Assembly (NCBI RefSeq): GCF_000498575.2
Contig: NZ_AWSQ01000001.1
Coordinates: forward strand, 670,859 to 734,858
Direction: 5' to 3'
Source: Pseudomonas taeanensis MS-3
GTDB lineage: Bacteria > Pseudomonadota > Gammaproteobacteria > Pseudomonadales > Pseudomonadaceae
Length of the DNA: 64,000 nt
Under the pieces are notes generated by a model. That model saw only the letters and a list, made by a program, of their open reading frames with translations. It ran no database searches and was not told the DNA's origin. Every line of letters starts with the position of its first letter. Position 1 is the first letter of the stretch. The position numbers and the translations under genes were made by a program. Shown piece after piece: positions 8,546 through 18,733 of the stretch.

Positions 8546-9985
8546 TCAGAGAATAGGTGAGATCAGCCGCGCCACGCGCATGCCCAGTTGTTGCAGGCGG
8601 TGCAGGTCCTTGCGGTCTTCGGCGAGCAGTTCGCGGGACTGCCTGAAGTCCTCCTCGAGCATCTGCTCGACTTCGGCGGCGAAGCCGGCATCGACGGTCA
8701 ACAGGCTGACTTCGAAGTTCAGGCGGAACGAGCGGTTGTCCAGGTTGGCACTGCCGATGGTGCAGGCATCACGGTCGATCAGCATGACTTTCTGGTGCAG
8801 GAAACCCGGCTGGTAGCGGAATACCCGCACGCCGGCGCGCAGTGCCTCGAAGGCATAGAGGCTGGAGGCGGCGAAGACCACCCGGTGGTCGGGGCGTGCG
8901 GGCAGCAGGATACGCACATCGACGCCACGCAGGGCGGCCAGGCGCAGTGCGCTTAACAGCGCCTCATCGGGGATGAAGTACGGGCTGGTGATCCAGATGC
9001 GCTCGCGGGCGGCGTGAATCGCCTCGACAAACATCAGGGCACAGGTGTCCTGTGGATCGGCCGGGCCGCTGGCGATCACCTGGCAGAGCATGCCGCTGTC
9101 GGCGTAGGCCTCCGGCAACAGCAACGGCGGCAACTGGCCGCTGGCCCAGAACCAGTCTTCGGCGAAGGATTCCTGCAGGCAGGCGACCACCGGCCCGCGC
9201 ACCTCGACGTGGGTGTCGCGCCAGGGCGACAGCGGCGGCTTGTTGCCGAGGTATTGGTCGCCGACGTTGTGTCCGCCGAGAAAACCGCGCTCGCCATCGA
9301 CCACCACGATCTTGCGATGGTTGCGAAAGTTCAGCTGGAAGCGGTTGAGCAAGCCGCCGCCGGTGGGGAAGGCGTGCACCTGCACGCCGCCGGCGCGCAG
9401 GCTGTCACGGTAATGCGTCGGCAGGGCGTGACTGCCGATCCCGTCATACAGCAGGTAGACCCGCACCCCGGCCTTCGCGCGCTGCAGCAGCAGTTGTTGC
9501 AAGCGCCGGCCGAGTTCATCGTCATGGATGATGAAAAACTGGATCAGGATTACCTGGCGTGCCTCGGCCAGGGCGGCGAAGAGCGCGGCGAAGGTTGCTT
9601 TGCCGTCGATCAGCAACTGCACCTGGTTGTTCGCCAGGCAGGGCATCGAGCTCAGGCGCGGTAGCGCACGCAAGCGCCGGAAGGCTTTGGACTCGTGAGC
9701 GGCCAAGGCCTCTTCGACCCAGGGGCGCCAGTTCAGGGCCGCCATGGCCCGGTGCATTTCCTGATCGGCCAGGCGGCGTGCCTTGATATAGGCACTGAAG
9801 CGGCTGCGGCCGAATACCAGGTACGGCACTAAGGTCAGGTAGGGCATGAAGAACAGCGACAGTGCCCAGGCAATCGCCCCCTGGGCGGTGCGCACGGTAA
9901 ATACCGCATGTATGGCGGCGAACACGCCGAGCGCATGGATGGCGGCGATCAGGTAGGCGAATAGATGGGGAATGCCGAAATCCAT
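8546..9985 (-). CDS. cls: Cardiolipin synthase
   Basis: Inner-membrane phospholipase-D-family enzyme of 479 aa that makes cardiolipin from phosphatidylglycerol. Two N-terminal membrane helices (about 8-28 and 38-60, the second including [12 protein letters not shown]) anchor it. The two catalytic HKD motifs are HRKIVVVD (about 222-229) and HQKVMLID (about 395-402), each followed by the usual Gly-Gly/Ser-Asn region ([13 protein letters not shown]). The length fits ClsA. It appears monocistronic, with AGAGGA upstream of the ATG. Confidence 0.94.
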   Translation of the reverse strand: MDFGIPHLFAYLIAAIHALGVFAAIHAVFTVRTAQGAIAWALSLFFMPYLTLVPYLVFGRSRFSAYIKARRLADQEMHRAMAALNWRPWVEEALAAHESKAFRRLRALPRLSSMPCLANNQVQLLIDGKATFAALFAALAEARQVILIQFFIIHDDELGRRLQQLLLQRAKAGVRVYLLYDGIGSHALPTHYRDSLRAGGVQVHAFPTGGGLLNRFQLNFRNHRKIVVVDGERGFLGGHNVGDQYLGNKPPLSPWRDTHVEVRGPVVACLQESFAEDWFWASGQLPPLLLPEAYADSGMLCQVIASGPADPQDTCALMFVEAIHAARERIWITSPYFIPDEALLSALRLAALRGVDVRILLPARPDHRVVFAASSLYAFEALRAGVRVFRYQPGFLHQKVMLIDRDACTIGSANLDNRSFRLNFEVSLLTVDAGFAAEVEQMLEEDFRQSRELLAEDRKDLHRLQQLGMRVARLISPIL

Positions 9986-10218
9986 GAGTGTGCGATTCCT
10001 CTGTGCTGACTCAGTTTAGAGCAGGACGGTACTACGCAGTTGCGTCATCGTCTGTCGCCAGACCGGCACGCTGCCGCGCGGGGATGGCCACGGACAGGCA
10101 CGTAGGCGACATGGCTGTTACCCTTGTTGCCACAGCCGGGAACTAACCGGTTGACAGTGAGTCGGGCGAATCCGCTCTACACTTGTCAGTGAGTCAAACG
10201 GATCAAGGAGTATCTCGA

Positions 10219-11886
10219 ATGGGCAAAGACCCGACGCATAGCACGGCAGCACCGCCGGACATGCCGCAGCAGGACAGTATTCCAGCGCCGAGCGGGGCGT
10301 CCAATCTAATCGATACCGACTACGTTATCGGTCAGGACAACATCAAGGGGCGGTTTCTCTTCAACCTGGATATCCATGGCAAGGTGTTCAGCATTTCCGC
10401 GCTGACCATCGTATTGTTCGTGGTCTTGACCCTTGCCTTGCAAAGCCAGGTCGAGCCGCTGTTCAGTGCGATTCGCAGCTGGTTGACCACGAATATGGCG
10501 TGGTTCTTTCTCGGCTCGGCCAACATCTTCGTGCTGCTTTGTCTAGGCCTGATCGTGTCGCCGTTGGGCAAGGTACGCCTGGGCGGTAAGGAGGCGACGC
10601 CGGACTATTCCTATCTCGGCTGGTTCTCCATGCTGTTCGCTGCCGGCATGGGCATTGGCCTGATGTTCTATGGCGTGGCCGAGCCGATGTCGCACTTTTC
10701 CTCGTCCATGGGCGGGGTCAGTGCCGGTGAGGATGGTCTGCGCACCGACTGGGCGCCACTGGGCGCCGCCGTTGGCGATGCTGAGGCGGCGGCCAAGCTG
10801 AGTATGGCCGCGACTATTTTCCACTGGGGTCTGCACCCTTGGGCGGTCTATGCCATCGTCGCCCTGGCGCTGGCGCTGTTCTCCTTCAACAAGGGTCTGC
10901 CGCTGAGCATGCGCTCGATCTTCTACCCGATTCTGGGTGAGCGGGTGTGGGGCTGGCCGGGTCATGTGATCGATATCCTGGCGGTGTTCGCCACCCTGTT
11001 CGGTCTGGCCACTTCGTTGGGCCTGGGTGCCGAGCAGGCGGCCGCGGGACTCGATTATCTGTTTGGCATCACGGCTACCGATACCAGCAAGGTGCTGTTG
11101 ATCATCGGCATTACCGCGATCGCCCTGATGTCGGTGCTGGCTGGTCTGGACAAGGGGGTCAAACGCCTGTCAGAGATCAACATGGTGCTGGCCATCGGGC
11201 TGCTGCTGTTTATCCTGATCGCAGGACCGACGCTGGCCATTGTTACCGGCTTCTTCAGTAACCTGGGTGCTTACCTGACCTACCTGCCGGCGCTGTCCAA
11301 CCCGGTTGCGCGGGCCGATGCCAACTTCAGCCAGGGCTGGACCGCCTTTTACTGGGCCTGGTGGATCAGCTGGTCACCGTTCGTTGGCATGTTCATCGCT
11401 CGCGTCAGCCGTGGTCGTACGGTACGCGAGTTCCTGGTTTCGGTGCTGCTGGTGCCTTCGCTGTTTTCGGTGCTGTGGATGACCGCCTTCGGCGGCACGG
11501 CCATCGAGCAGTTCGTCGTTGGCGGTTTCACCGGGGTGCAGGATGCCGCGTTGGAACTGAAGCTGTTTGCCATGCTCGGCCAGCTGCCGTTGACCGCCAT
11601 CAGCTCCTTCCTCGGGATCGTTCTGGTGATCGTGTTCTTCGTCACTTCGTCCGACTCCGGTTCGCTGGTGATCGACACCATCACCGCGGGCGGCAAGGTC
11701 AATGCACCAGTGCCACAACGGGCCTTCTGGGCCATCATGGAAGGCGTGGTCGCCATCGCCCTGCTGCTCGGCGGTGGGTTGGTTGCGCTGCAGGCCATGG
11801 CGGTATCGACAGGATTGCCGTTCACCATCGTGCTGCTGGTGGGCTGCGTGTCCATCGTCAAGGGGCTGATGTCCGAGCCGCGCTAA
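10219..11886 (+). CDS. BCCT-family betaine/choline/carnitine transporter
   Basis: A 555-aa secondary transporter with about 12 membrane helices that imports quaternary ammonium compounds with sodium or protons. Family signatures are AAGMGIGLMFYGVAEP, the tryptophan-rich FYWAWWISWSPFVGMFIARVS segment and GRTVREF. The start is ATG 10219, preceded by AAGGAG at ideal spacing; an in-frame start 36 bases upstream lacks one. The N-terminus has about 45 soluble residues. A second, clearly different BCCT gene lies at 56238. No enzyme for betaine or choline use is adjacent, so an osmoprotection role is as likely as a nutritional one. Confidence 0.9.
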   Translation: MGKDPTHSTAAPPDMPQQDSIPAPSGASNLIDTDYVIGQDNIKGRFLFNLDIHGKVFSISALTIVLFVVLTLALQSQVEPLFSAIRSWLTTNMAWFFLGSANIFVLLCLGLIVSPLGKVRLGGKEATPDYSYLGWFSMLFAAGMGIGLMFYGVAEPMSHFSSSMGGVSAGEDGLRTDWAPLGAAVGDAEAAAKLSMAATIFHWGLHPWAVYAIVALALALFSFNKGLPLSMRSIFYPILGERVWGWPGHVIDILAVFATLFGLATSLGLGAEQAAAGLDYLFGITATDTSKVLLIIGITAIALMSVLAGLDKGVKRLSEINMVLAIGLLLFILIAGPTLAIVTGFFSNLGAYLTYLPALSNPVARADANFSQGWTAFYWAWWISWSPFVGMFIARVSRGRTVREFLVSVLLVPSLFSVLWMTAFGGTAIEQFVVGGFTGVQDAALELKLFAMLGQLPLTAISSFLGIVLVIVFFVTSSDSGSLVIDTITAGGKVNAPVPQRAFWAIMEGVVAIALLLGGGLVALQAMAVSTGLPFTIVLLVGCVSIVKGLMSEPR

Positions 11887-11931
11887 GCGACTCGCGGCGG
11901 CGCCCTGTGCGTCGCCGCTAAGGCTCTAGTT

Positions 11932-11967
11932 AAAGGCGCGTCCGCTTGCGGTCGCGCCTTTTTTTAA
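11932..11967 (+). terminator. Rho-independent terminator after the BCCT gene
   Basis: The stem AAAGGCGCG...CGCGCCTTT is followed by a run of T. It overlaps the stop codon of the convergent exonuclease gene, so the two transcripts end against each other. Confidence 0.85.
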
Positions 11968-12701
11968 CTCCACAGTTCGCCGACAGTGACATCCGCCGGG
12001 TAGTGGGTGGCGATTTGTGCTTGCAGCAGTTCCGCGGTGGCCAGGGCATCGGTCAGCGCATGATGCGCCTGATACAGCGGTAAGCCGTAGCGCAGGCGGC
12101 TGTCGGCCAGGCGGATCGACACCGGTTTCTTGCCCATTAGCCGGGCCAGCCAGCCGGGTTGCTGCTTGCCCCGGTGCAGGCGCGCCTCCAGTTGCATGGT
12201 ATCGATCAGCGGAAAGTGCAGGCCTTCGCCGACCAGATGGCGCATGGCCTGATCGAGAAAGCCGCGCTCGATGCGTCGGTAGTGCACCACAACCACCTTG
12301 CCGGCCATGGCGGCCAGCAGTTCGTCGAACACGCTGGCCAGTGGTGGTGCATCCTGGATGTCCGAGTGGGTGATGTGGTGGAAGGTGACCGATTGGCTGC
12401 TCAGTTCGCACACTGGCTTGACCACCCAGTACTTGGCCTCGCCACAGCGGATGCGCCGCAGGTTGAAGGGCACCAGGCCGAGGCTGACGATCGAGTCGCG
12501 CTGGCTGTCCAGGCCCGTGGTTTCCACGTCGAGGGCCAGCAGTGGCACCTGGTCCAGTGGCGTGTCCGCGTTTACGGTTCCGGCCTTATAAAAGCGTGAT
12601 AGCCGTGCATCGATGGTTTTCGCGGTTAGTTCGTCGAGAATGCTCGGCCAATCGAGGCTGGTCGATTTGGCCTCCCTGCGCAGGGTGCCGGGCAGGCTCA
12701 T
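11964..12701 (-). CDS. DEDDh-type 3'-5' exonuclease (DnaQ-like)
   Basis: A 245-aa protein with an RNase T/DnaQ fold predicted to remove nucleotides from 3' ends. Exonuclease motif I is DVETTG (about 57-62), and motif III is HHALTDALAT with the catalytic His/Asp. At motif II, where DnaQ proteins usually have N-x-x-F-D, this protein reads HYRRIERGFL, with Glu in the Asp position. It overlaps the upstream cNMP/CBS/DUF294 gene by four bases (ATGA), so the pair is translationally coupled. This pairing recurs in Pseudomonas and relatives, where the exonuclease is the downstream partner of a predicted nucleotidyltransferase. It is not the replicative epsilon subunit: the N-terminal 45 residues are extra and the context differs. 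Confidence 0.85.
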   Translation of the reverse strand: MSLPGTLRREAKSTSLDWPSILDELTAKTIDARLSRFYKAGTVNADTPLDQVPLLALDVETTGLDSQRDSIVSLGLVPFNLRRIRCGEAKYWVVKPVCELSSQSVTFHHITHSDIQDAPPLASVFDELLAAMAGKVVVVHYRRIERGFLDQAMRHLVGEGLHFPLIDTMQLEARLHRGKQQPGWLARLMGKKPVSIRLADSRLRYGLPLYQAHHALTDALATAELLQAQIATHYPADVTVGELWS

Positions 12702-14590
12702 AGCGGTCGTCCGAATTCTTGTCCCGGATAGCGGAAGCGCAGGAACTTCTGCGCGTTGCTCAACACCTGGAAGGCCGACTTGAGGCTGTGCCGGTCGGCG
12801 GCGGAGATCTGCTCCGGCTCAATGTAGTTGTCCGGCTCGCGGTCTTCCTGAAGGTCCATGGCCTGGTGGCGAATGCGCACAATCGAGAGAAACTCCAGGG
12901 CATAGCGCAGCTGGGTGATGGCCTCTTCGGTCAGCAGCTTGGTTTCGCTGATGGCATCCAGGCGTTCCAGGGAATTCTGCGCCTTGGAACCGCAGGCCAG
13001 GGCATGCACGCGGATCAGGTCGGTCAGCGGCGCGGTGCCGCGGCCTTTCAGGTTGATGATGTTTTTCTGTTCGCCGTCGGTCTCCATCACGAAGGTGCGG
13101 AAGAAGCCCAGCGGCGGCGTGCGGTTGAGCGCGTTGCGCGCCAGGCTGGCGAGGAACAGCGGGCTGCGACTGGCTTTTTCTGCCAACAGGTCCTTGAGGC
13201 TCTCGGCCAGGGGGGCCTCGCCGTAGACGCTGTCCAGATCGAAGAAGATGCAGGCGTTGAGCAGGGTTTCCGGGTTGGGGCGTTCGATCCACTGAGTGAA
13301 GTAGCCCTTCCACACCCGTAGCGGCTGACGCCATTTGGGGTTGGTGGCCATGATGCCGCCCTTGCAATAGCTGTGGCCGCAGGCCGCCAGACCATCGCTG
13401 ACGAAGGTCGCCAGCTTGAGGAAATACTCGTCGTGTACCCGCGGGTCGAACCGGTTGTCCAGCACCAGGGCGTTGTCCTGGTCGGTGACGATCAGCTGCT
13501 CATCCCGGGCCATCGAGCCCAACGCCAGGAAACAATAGGGCACCGGCGGCGGGCCAAATTCCTGCTCGGCCAGCTCCAGCAGGCGTTGGGTCAGGCTGCG
13601 GCCGATGCCCGATATCGCGCTGCCGATCATATGCGCGTTGGCCTGTTCGTTGACCAGGCGCAGGAAGGTCGCGCGCAGATCCGGCAGCAGGGCCTGCAGT
13701 TCCGTGACCGACTGGCGGTTGAAGATGTTGTTGACCAGGTACAGGCTGCTCTGGGACTCGTAGCGGATGATGTCGGAGAGGTTGATCACCCCCACCGGTC
13801 GCTGGCGGTGTACCACCGGCAGGTGATGGATGTTGTTGCGCAGCATGCACAGCATCGCCTCGAATACCGAATCCTCGGCCTGAATGGTGATCGGGTTGGG
13901 TGACATCACCTGATCCACCGGCGTGTCCAGGGCCAGCCCTTCGGCCAGCACCCGGGTGCGCAGGTCGCGGTCGGTGGTAATGCCAGCCATGATCTGGGTC
14001 GGGCCGGTGTTGCCGGCGGCTTTGCTGCCGAAGATCACCAGGGAGGACACACCGTGCTCGGTCATCATCCGCGCGGCGTCCTGCACCGAGGTGCCCAGGG
14101 GCACACTGACGGTGCGGCGGGTGATGAGTTTGCGCACCTCCGTGCTCATCAGCTCGGTGGCGTTGCCCTGGGGCGCTTCTCGCGGTTTGAGGCGTGACAC
14201 GCCCTCAGCCTCGACGAAGTCGGCGAAGGCGTCATGGGCCTCGCAGAGCTGCTCGAACAGGCCGCCGGGGATGAAGTAGATCAGGCTGTCTTCGATGGCG
14301 CGCGCCGGCAGGCGTACCTTGTGCCCGCGCAGCAGGCCGAATTGGCCGAAGACTTCGCCTTCGGCCAGGCGGTTGTAGAGCTCGCCGTTGCGCCGGTAGA
14401 TCTCCACGGCGCCACTGCGGATGTAGTGCAGATCCTCGATCGGCGCACCGTAGCTGAGAATGTCGGTGCCGGCCTTGAAGTAGGCGACTTCCACCTGCTG
14501 GGCGATTTCGTCGAGGGTGCCCTCGGGCAGCGCATCGAAGGGGGGGAAGCGACTCAGGTGGTCACGGATCTCGATCAACTCGATTTGCAT
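12698..14590 (-). CDS. cNMP-binding / CBS / DUF294 nucleotidyltransferase-like protein
   Basis: Soluble 630-aa protein with four recognisable parts. A cyclic-nucleotide-binding domain spans about 15-125 (GAVEIYRRNGELYNRLAEGE, FGQFGLL). A CBS pair spans about 155-285 (TVSVPLGTSVQDAARMMTEHG, ITTDRDLRTRVL). A DUF294 nucleotidyltransferase-like domain has the GS-x10-DxD pattern in GSMARDEQLIVTDQDNALVL, and a C-terminal DUF294 helical domain follows. The family resembles GlnD-type and putative signal-transduction nucleotidyltransferases. It likely senses a nucleotide and modifies or controls a target with the coupled exonuclease. GAGGCGCTG precedes the ATG. Target and nucleotide are unknown. Confidence 0.88.
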   Translation of the reverse strand: MQIELIEIRDHLSRFPPFDALPEGTLDEIAQQVEVAYFKAGTDILSYGAPIEDLHYIRSGAVEIYRRNGELYNRLAEGEVFGQFGLLRGHKVRLPARAIEDSLIYFIPGGLFEQLCEAHDAFADFVEAEGVSRLKPREAPQGNATELMSTEVRKLITRRTVSVPLGTSVQDAARMMTEHGVSSLVIFGSKAAGNTGPTQIMAGITTDRDLRTRVLAEGLALDTPVDQVMSPNPITIQAEDSVFEAMLCMLRNNIHHLPVVHRQRPVGVINLSDIIRYESQSSLYLVNNIFNRQSVTELQALLPDLRATFLRLVNEQANAHMIGSAISGIGRSLTQRLLELAEQEFGPPPVPYCFLALGSMARDEQLIVTDQDNALVLDNRFDPRVHDEYFLKLATFVSDGLAACGHSYCKGGIMATNPKWRQPLRVWKGYFTQWIERPNPETLLNACIFFDLDSVYGEAPLAESLKDLLAEKASRSPLFLASLARNALNRTPPLGFFRTFVMETDGEQKNIINLKGRGTAPLTDLIRVHALACGSKAQNSLERLDAISETKLLTEEAITQLRYALEFLSIVRIRHQAMDLQEDREPDNYIEPEQISAADRHSLKSAFQVLSNAQKFLRFRYPGQEFGRPL

Positions 14591-15119
14591 CAGCGCCTCG
14601 CGGTCTGGAGTAGGGTTTAGAGCAAGGTCCTGACGACTATGACGTTTTTAGGCCCACGACGCATCGACGAATTAGCGCCTGAGTCGGCCAATCGGTAAGA
14701 AAATGTTGAGGCATCGTGCGGAACCCAGGTGGCCCAGGTAGGTTTGGCGACTCAAAGGTGGGCCGCAACCTTGAGGCGTATGCGGTACCAAATTACCAGC
14801 GCTATGCCATGGCTCAGGGCGTGGAAGGCGAGTGGAGGGCTATTCAGTGCTGCCTTGGCTAGCCGCCCGATCGATCCCGCACAGCGTGGCTTGGGTATCA
14901 CTGCCGCACTCGCTTCGATTCGCAGCTGGCAGTCTGTAATGCGCTGGCCGGTGTCTGCTAAGTGCTGCGTTTGAGATGGCGGATGTTTCGTCGTTCGCTC
15001 AGTAAGGCTTCACGTTGAGCCTGCTCCTTGGTTCGTTGGACTGTTGGTTTTCCAGAGCGCCGCTGACACGTGCGAGCAATCCGCGCTGTCGGTAGCTCCC
15101 GTCGATCAAACTGCCCTAT

Positions 15120-15135
15120 GGTTCCACGTGAAACC
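15120..15135. promoter_or_regulatory. parS-like centromere site
   Basis: GGTTCCACGTGAAACC contains the 14-bp core GTTCCACGTGAAAC, one base from the conserved bacterial parS core GTTTCACGTGAAAC. Both half-site forms (GTTCCAC and GTTTCAC) occur in Pseudomonas parS sites. It lies in a non-coding region, in a gene neighbourhood that is origin-proximal in P. aeruginosa. It would be bound by ParB for chromosome segregation. Confidence 0.75.
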
Positions 15136-15275
15136 CCTATAAATGCTGGTGTGTGCGCATGTCGGCGGCGTCCGGCCAGCTAGGCTGACCAGCGCTGCGC
15201 AGTGCCAGCGGGTAGAGGCGCGACCCATTACGGTCAGGGAATTGTGAAAGTTGCGGGTGAGCTTGAGATTATTTA

Positions 15276-15290
15276 TGTTATGTTATAACA
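15276..15290. promoter_or_regulatory. Zur-box-like operator upstream of zigA
   Basis: TGTTATGTTATAACA differs at one base from the gammaproteobacterial Zur palindrome core TGTTATA-N-TATAACA. It lies about 80 bp upstream of zigA, a gene whose homologues are derepressed by zinc starvation. Zur with zinc bound would repress the zigA-DUF1826 operon from here. Confidence 0.75.
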
Positions 15291-15370
15291 ATCAATATGT
15301 GATCTGAGCATCTCAACCCAAGAGCAGCAGGAACACCGCGCCCACCTGATCGATACTGGAGCCTCTCGGC

Positions 15371-16578
<1,208 letters not shown>

Positions 16579-16579
<1 letters not shown>

Positions 16580-17211
16580 TGGTGCGGCAGCCGTTGCAGC
16601 AGATTCTCGGCGAGCAAATCGATGTGCTCGCCGAGGTGTTGCGTGATGAGGTCAACCTGGCCATCTGGCAACGTCGATTGCCGGCAGTGCCCGGCGCTTT
16701 CGCTGCGGCGTTACTGGTCCGCGGCGAACCGCTGGCAGAGTCCATGGTGCTGGAGTTGGCGCACCCTGAGAGTGCTCCAAAGCTGGACAGTCTGCTGGCC
16801 CGCTATGGCGAGTTGCCCGGCCATGCGGCCTTTCTCGCCGATATCGGCTGGCTGGTTGGCGCTTTTGCCTGCCTGGTCGATGCCAAGCGCATCGGCCTGC
16901 GTCTGCGCGTGCTGGACAAGGCCATGTGCCCGCGCTTTCACGTCGACCATGTGCCGCTGCGCCTGATCACCAGCTATGCCGGGGTTGGCAGCCAGTGGCT
17001 GCGCGAGGGCGTGATGGCGCGTAGTCGTCTCGGCGACCCGGCTGCCGAGCCCGTGGAGGAAGCCCAGATCGAACGCGCCGAGGCCGGCCATGTGTTGCTG
17101 GCCAAGGGGGAGAGATGGATCGGTAACGAGGGCGGCGGGCTGATTCACCGCTCGCCGAAACCACCCGCCGACGAGCGCCGTCTGCTGTTGACCCTGGATT
17201 GGCTGACATGA
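16579..17211 (+). CDS. DUF1826 protein, partner of zigA
   Basis: A 210-aa cytoplasmic protein of the DUF1826 family. It contains the family's conserved CPRFHVDHVPLRLITSYAG segment (about 117-135), whose Cys/His/Asp residues could bind a metal, and a C-terminal HRSPKP...LLLTLDW motif. ATG 16579 shares its A with the stop of zigA (TGATG), so the genes are translationally coupled and share the Zur-type promoter. No biochemical activity is established; the context points to zinc homeostasis. A TTG three bases upstream is a less likely start. Confidence 0.87.
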
Positions 17212-17225
17212 CGAACAGGTACTAT

Positions 17226-17579
17226 CTAGCGGGCCATCCACACGCCCTTGTTCTGCCGTTCGCAGAACGGCTTGAGGTAGGCGGCGTCGCTGGCCACGCC
17301 GTAATAGTGGATATCCTGCTGGTAGGGCGTACCACCGACCCTGGCGTTGCGACACACGCCGTAAGCACCGATCGGGCATTGCTCGACGAAGGCGACTTCG
17401 ACCTTCTGCCCTTTCAGTTGCGGTTGGCAGAAACCGCTGCGAAACAACTGCGGTGGGATGCTACGGTTCTGCTGGCAGACCTTGACGTCCAGGCGCTCGG
17501 CCTGGCTGTGCACCACGCAGGCTTCGCCCCAGGCCAGGCCGGATAAAGCCGATAATGCCAGCAGTATTAAGCAACGCAT
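17226..17579 (-). CDS. Small secreted cysteine-containing protein, unknown function
   Basis: A 117-aa protein beginning MRCLILLALSALSGLAWGEA, a clear Sec signal peptide. The mature part has five cysteines, suggesting periplasmic disulfides. The open frame extends further upstream, but ATG 17579, preceded by AGGAGG at 6-base spacing, is clearly the start. It is convergent with the DUF1826 gene (14-bp gap) and divergent from the CobW gene at 17696. I do not recognise a named domain. Confidence 0.75.
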   Translation of the reverse strand: MRCLILLALSALSGLAWGEACVVHSQAERLDVKVCQQNRSIPPQLFRSGFCQPQLKGQKVEVAFVEQCPIGAYGVCRNARVGGTPYQQDIHYYGVASDAAYLKPFCERQNKGVWMAR

Positions 17580-17695
17580 CGAATGCCTCCTGAAATCTCT
17601 GTCGGCGACTCTAGCATGGCGCTTTTCTCGCGTCTGCGCGGGCTGGCGCGTGCCGAGGACTTCTCCTTCGCTCGGTAAAACCGCACCATAGAGCC

Positions 17696-18661
17696 ATGTT
17701 GAAAAATATCCCCACGCACCTGATCGCCGGCCCATTAGGCGCCGGCAAGACCAGCCTGATCCGTCATCTGTTGGCGCAACGTCCAGAGCATGAGCGCTGG
17801 GCGGTGCTGATCAACGAGTTCGGCCAGATTGGCCTGGACGCGGCCTTGCTCAGCACGGATGACGCCGGCATATCCCTCGGCGAAGTGGCCGGTGGTTGCC
17901 TGTGTTGCGTTAACGGCGTGCCGTTTCAGGTTGGTCTGAGCCGCTTGCTGCGCAAGGCCAAGCCGCATCGCCTGCTGATCGAACCTTCCGGTCTCGGCCA
18001 CCCGCTGGAACTGTTGCGTCAACTCAGTGCGCCGCCGTGGGCCGGGGTGCTGAGTGTGCAGGCGCCGGTGCTGGTGCTGGATGCTGCCGCACTGGCGGCA
18101 GGCGCGGCCCTGCCCGAGAGTCAGCAGACGGCGCTGAACAGTGCGGGGTTGCTGCTGATGAACAAGGCCGAGGGCCTGGACGCTACGGCTAAGGCCCTGC
18201 TTGCCGCGCAACTGCCGGCCCGGCCGCTGTGTTGGACCAGCCACGCCGCGCTGGCGCTGGCGCAGTTGCCGGGGTTTGCCGCCCAGGCCGAGAACGGTGC
18301 AGGGCTGGCGGGGCTGCCTGATTCGCCAGCAACGTTAGCGACGATCTGGCACTCGCCGCAGGAGCCGATTTGCCAGGTTCAGGCTCAAGCGGAGGGCTGG
18401 AGCATCGGCTGGAGCTGGCACCCGAGCCAGCGTTTCGAGCGCTTGCGCGTGCAGCAGTGGCTCGCCGTGCTGCCTTGGCGGCGGGCCAAGCTGGTGCTGC
18501 ACAGCGATGCCGGCTGGTGCTCGGCCAACGCCCTGGCAGGGCAGGCGCTGGAATGGCAGAACAGCGAGTGGCGCAAGGATTCGAGGCTCGAACTGATCTT
18601 CGATACGCCACAGGATGAGGCGCGTCTCAAGGCTGGGATGGCGGCGTGTCGGTTGCAATAA
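17696..18661 (+). CDS. CobW/COG0523 family GTPase (YjiA-like)
   Basis: A second G3E GTPase, 321 aa. The P-loop is GPLGAGKTS (about 12-20). The metal-binding motif is in GGCLCCVNG (about 66-74). LLIEPSGLGHP is the switch region and MNKAEG the base-recognition variant. The C-terminal CobW domain is shorter than in ZigA. The family includes metal chaperones for zinc, cobalt and nitrile hydratase iron. Proximity to zigA suggests a role in metal supply, but I see no Zur-box-like palindrome upstream, so regulation may differ. Confidence 0.85.
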   Translation: MLKNIPTHLIAGPLGAGKTSLIRHLLAQRPEHERWAVLINEFGQIGLDAALLSTDDAGISLGEVAGGCLCCVNGVPFQVGLSRLLRKAKPHRLLIEPSGLGHPLELLRQLSAPPWAGVLSVQAPVLVLDAAALAAGAALPESQQTALNSAGLLLMNKAEGLDATAKALLAAQLPARPLCWTSHAALALAQLPGFAAQAENGAGLAGLPDSPATLATIWHSPQEPICQVQAQAEGWSIGWSWHPSQRFERLRVQQWLAVLPWRRAKLVLHSDAGWCSANALAGQALEWQNSEWRKDSRLELIFDTPQDEARLKAGMAACRLQ

Positions 18662-18733
18662 AGTCGGTAACGTCGATTCACCCGGCCTGCTGGGCTGGCT
18701 ACACTGCGCGCTGATTTTTGCGAGGCGCTTTGC

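Larger units (their letters stand above)
14591..15370. other. Long intergenic region (780 bp)
   Basis: This is the longest gene-free stretch in the window. It should contain the promoter of the DUF294 gene at the left and that of zigA at the right. Frames in it (for example 14729-14974 on the plus strand) have no recognisable family, ribosome-binding site or coding character. Two sites inside it are listed separately: a parS-like palindrome and a Zur-box-like palindrome. Confidence 0.5.

Noticed and set aside
10140..10218. Sigma-70 promoter TTGACA before the BCCT gene
   Set aside because: TTGACA is present, but the best -10-like sequence lies about 21 bases away, too far for a confident call.
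14729..14974. Small gene in the large intergenic region
   Set aside because: No ribosome-binding site, no recognisable family, and composition unlike neighbouring genes.
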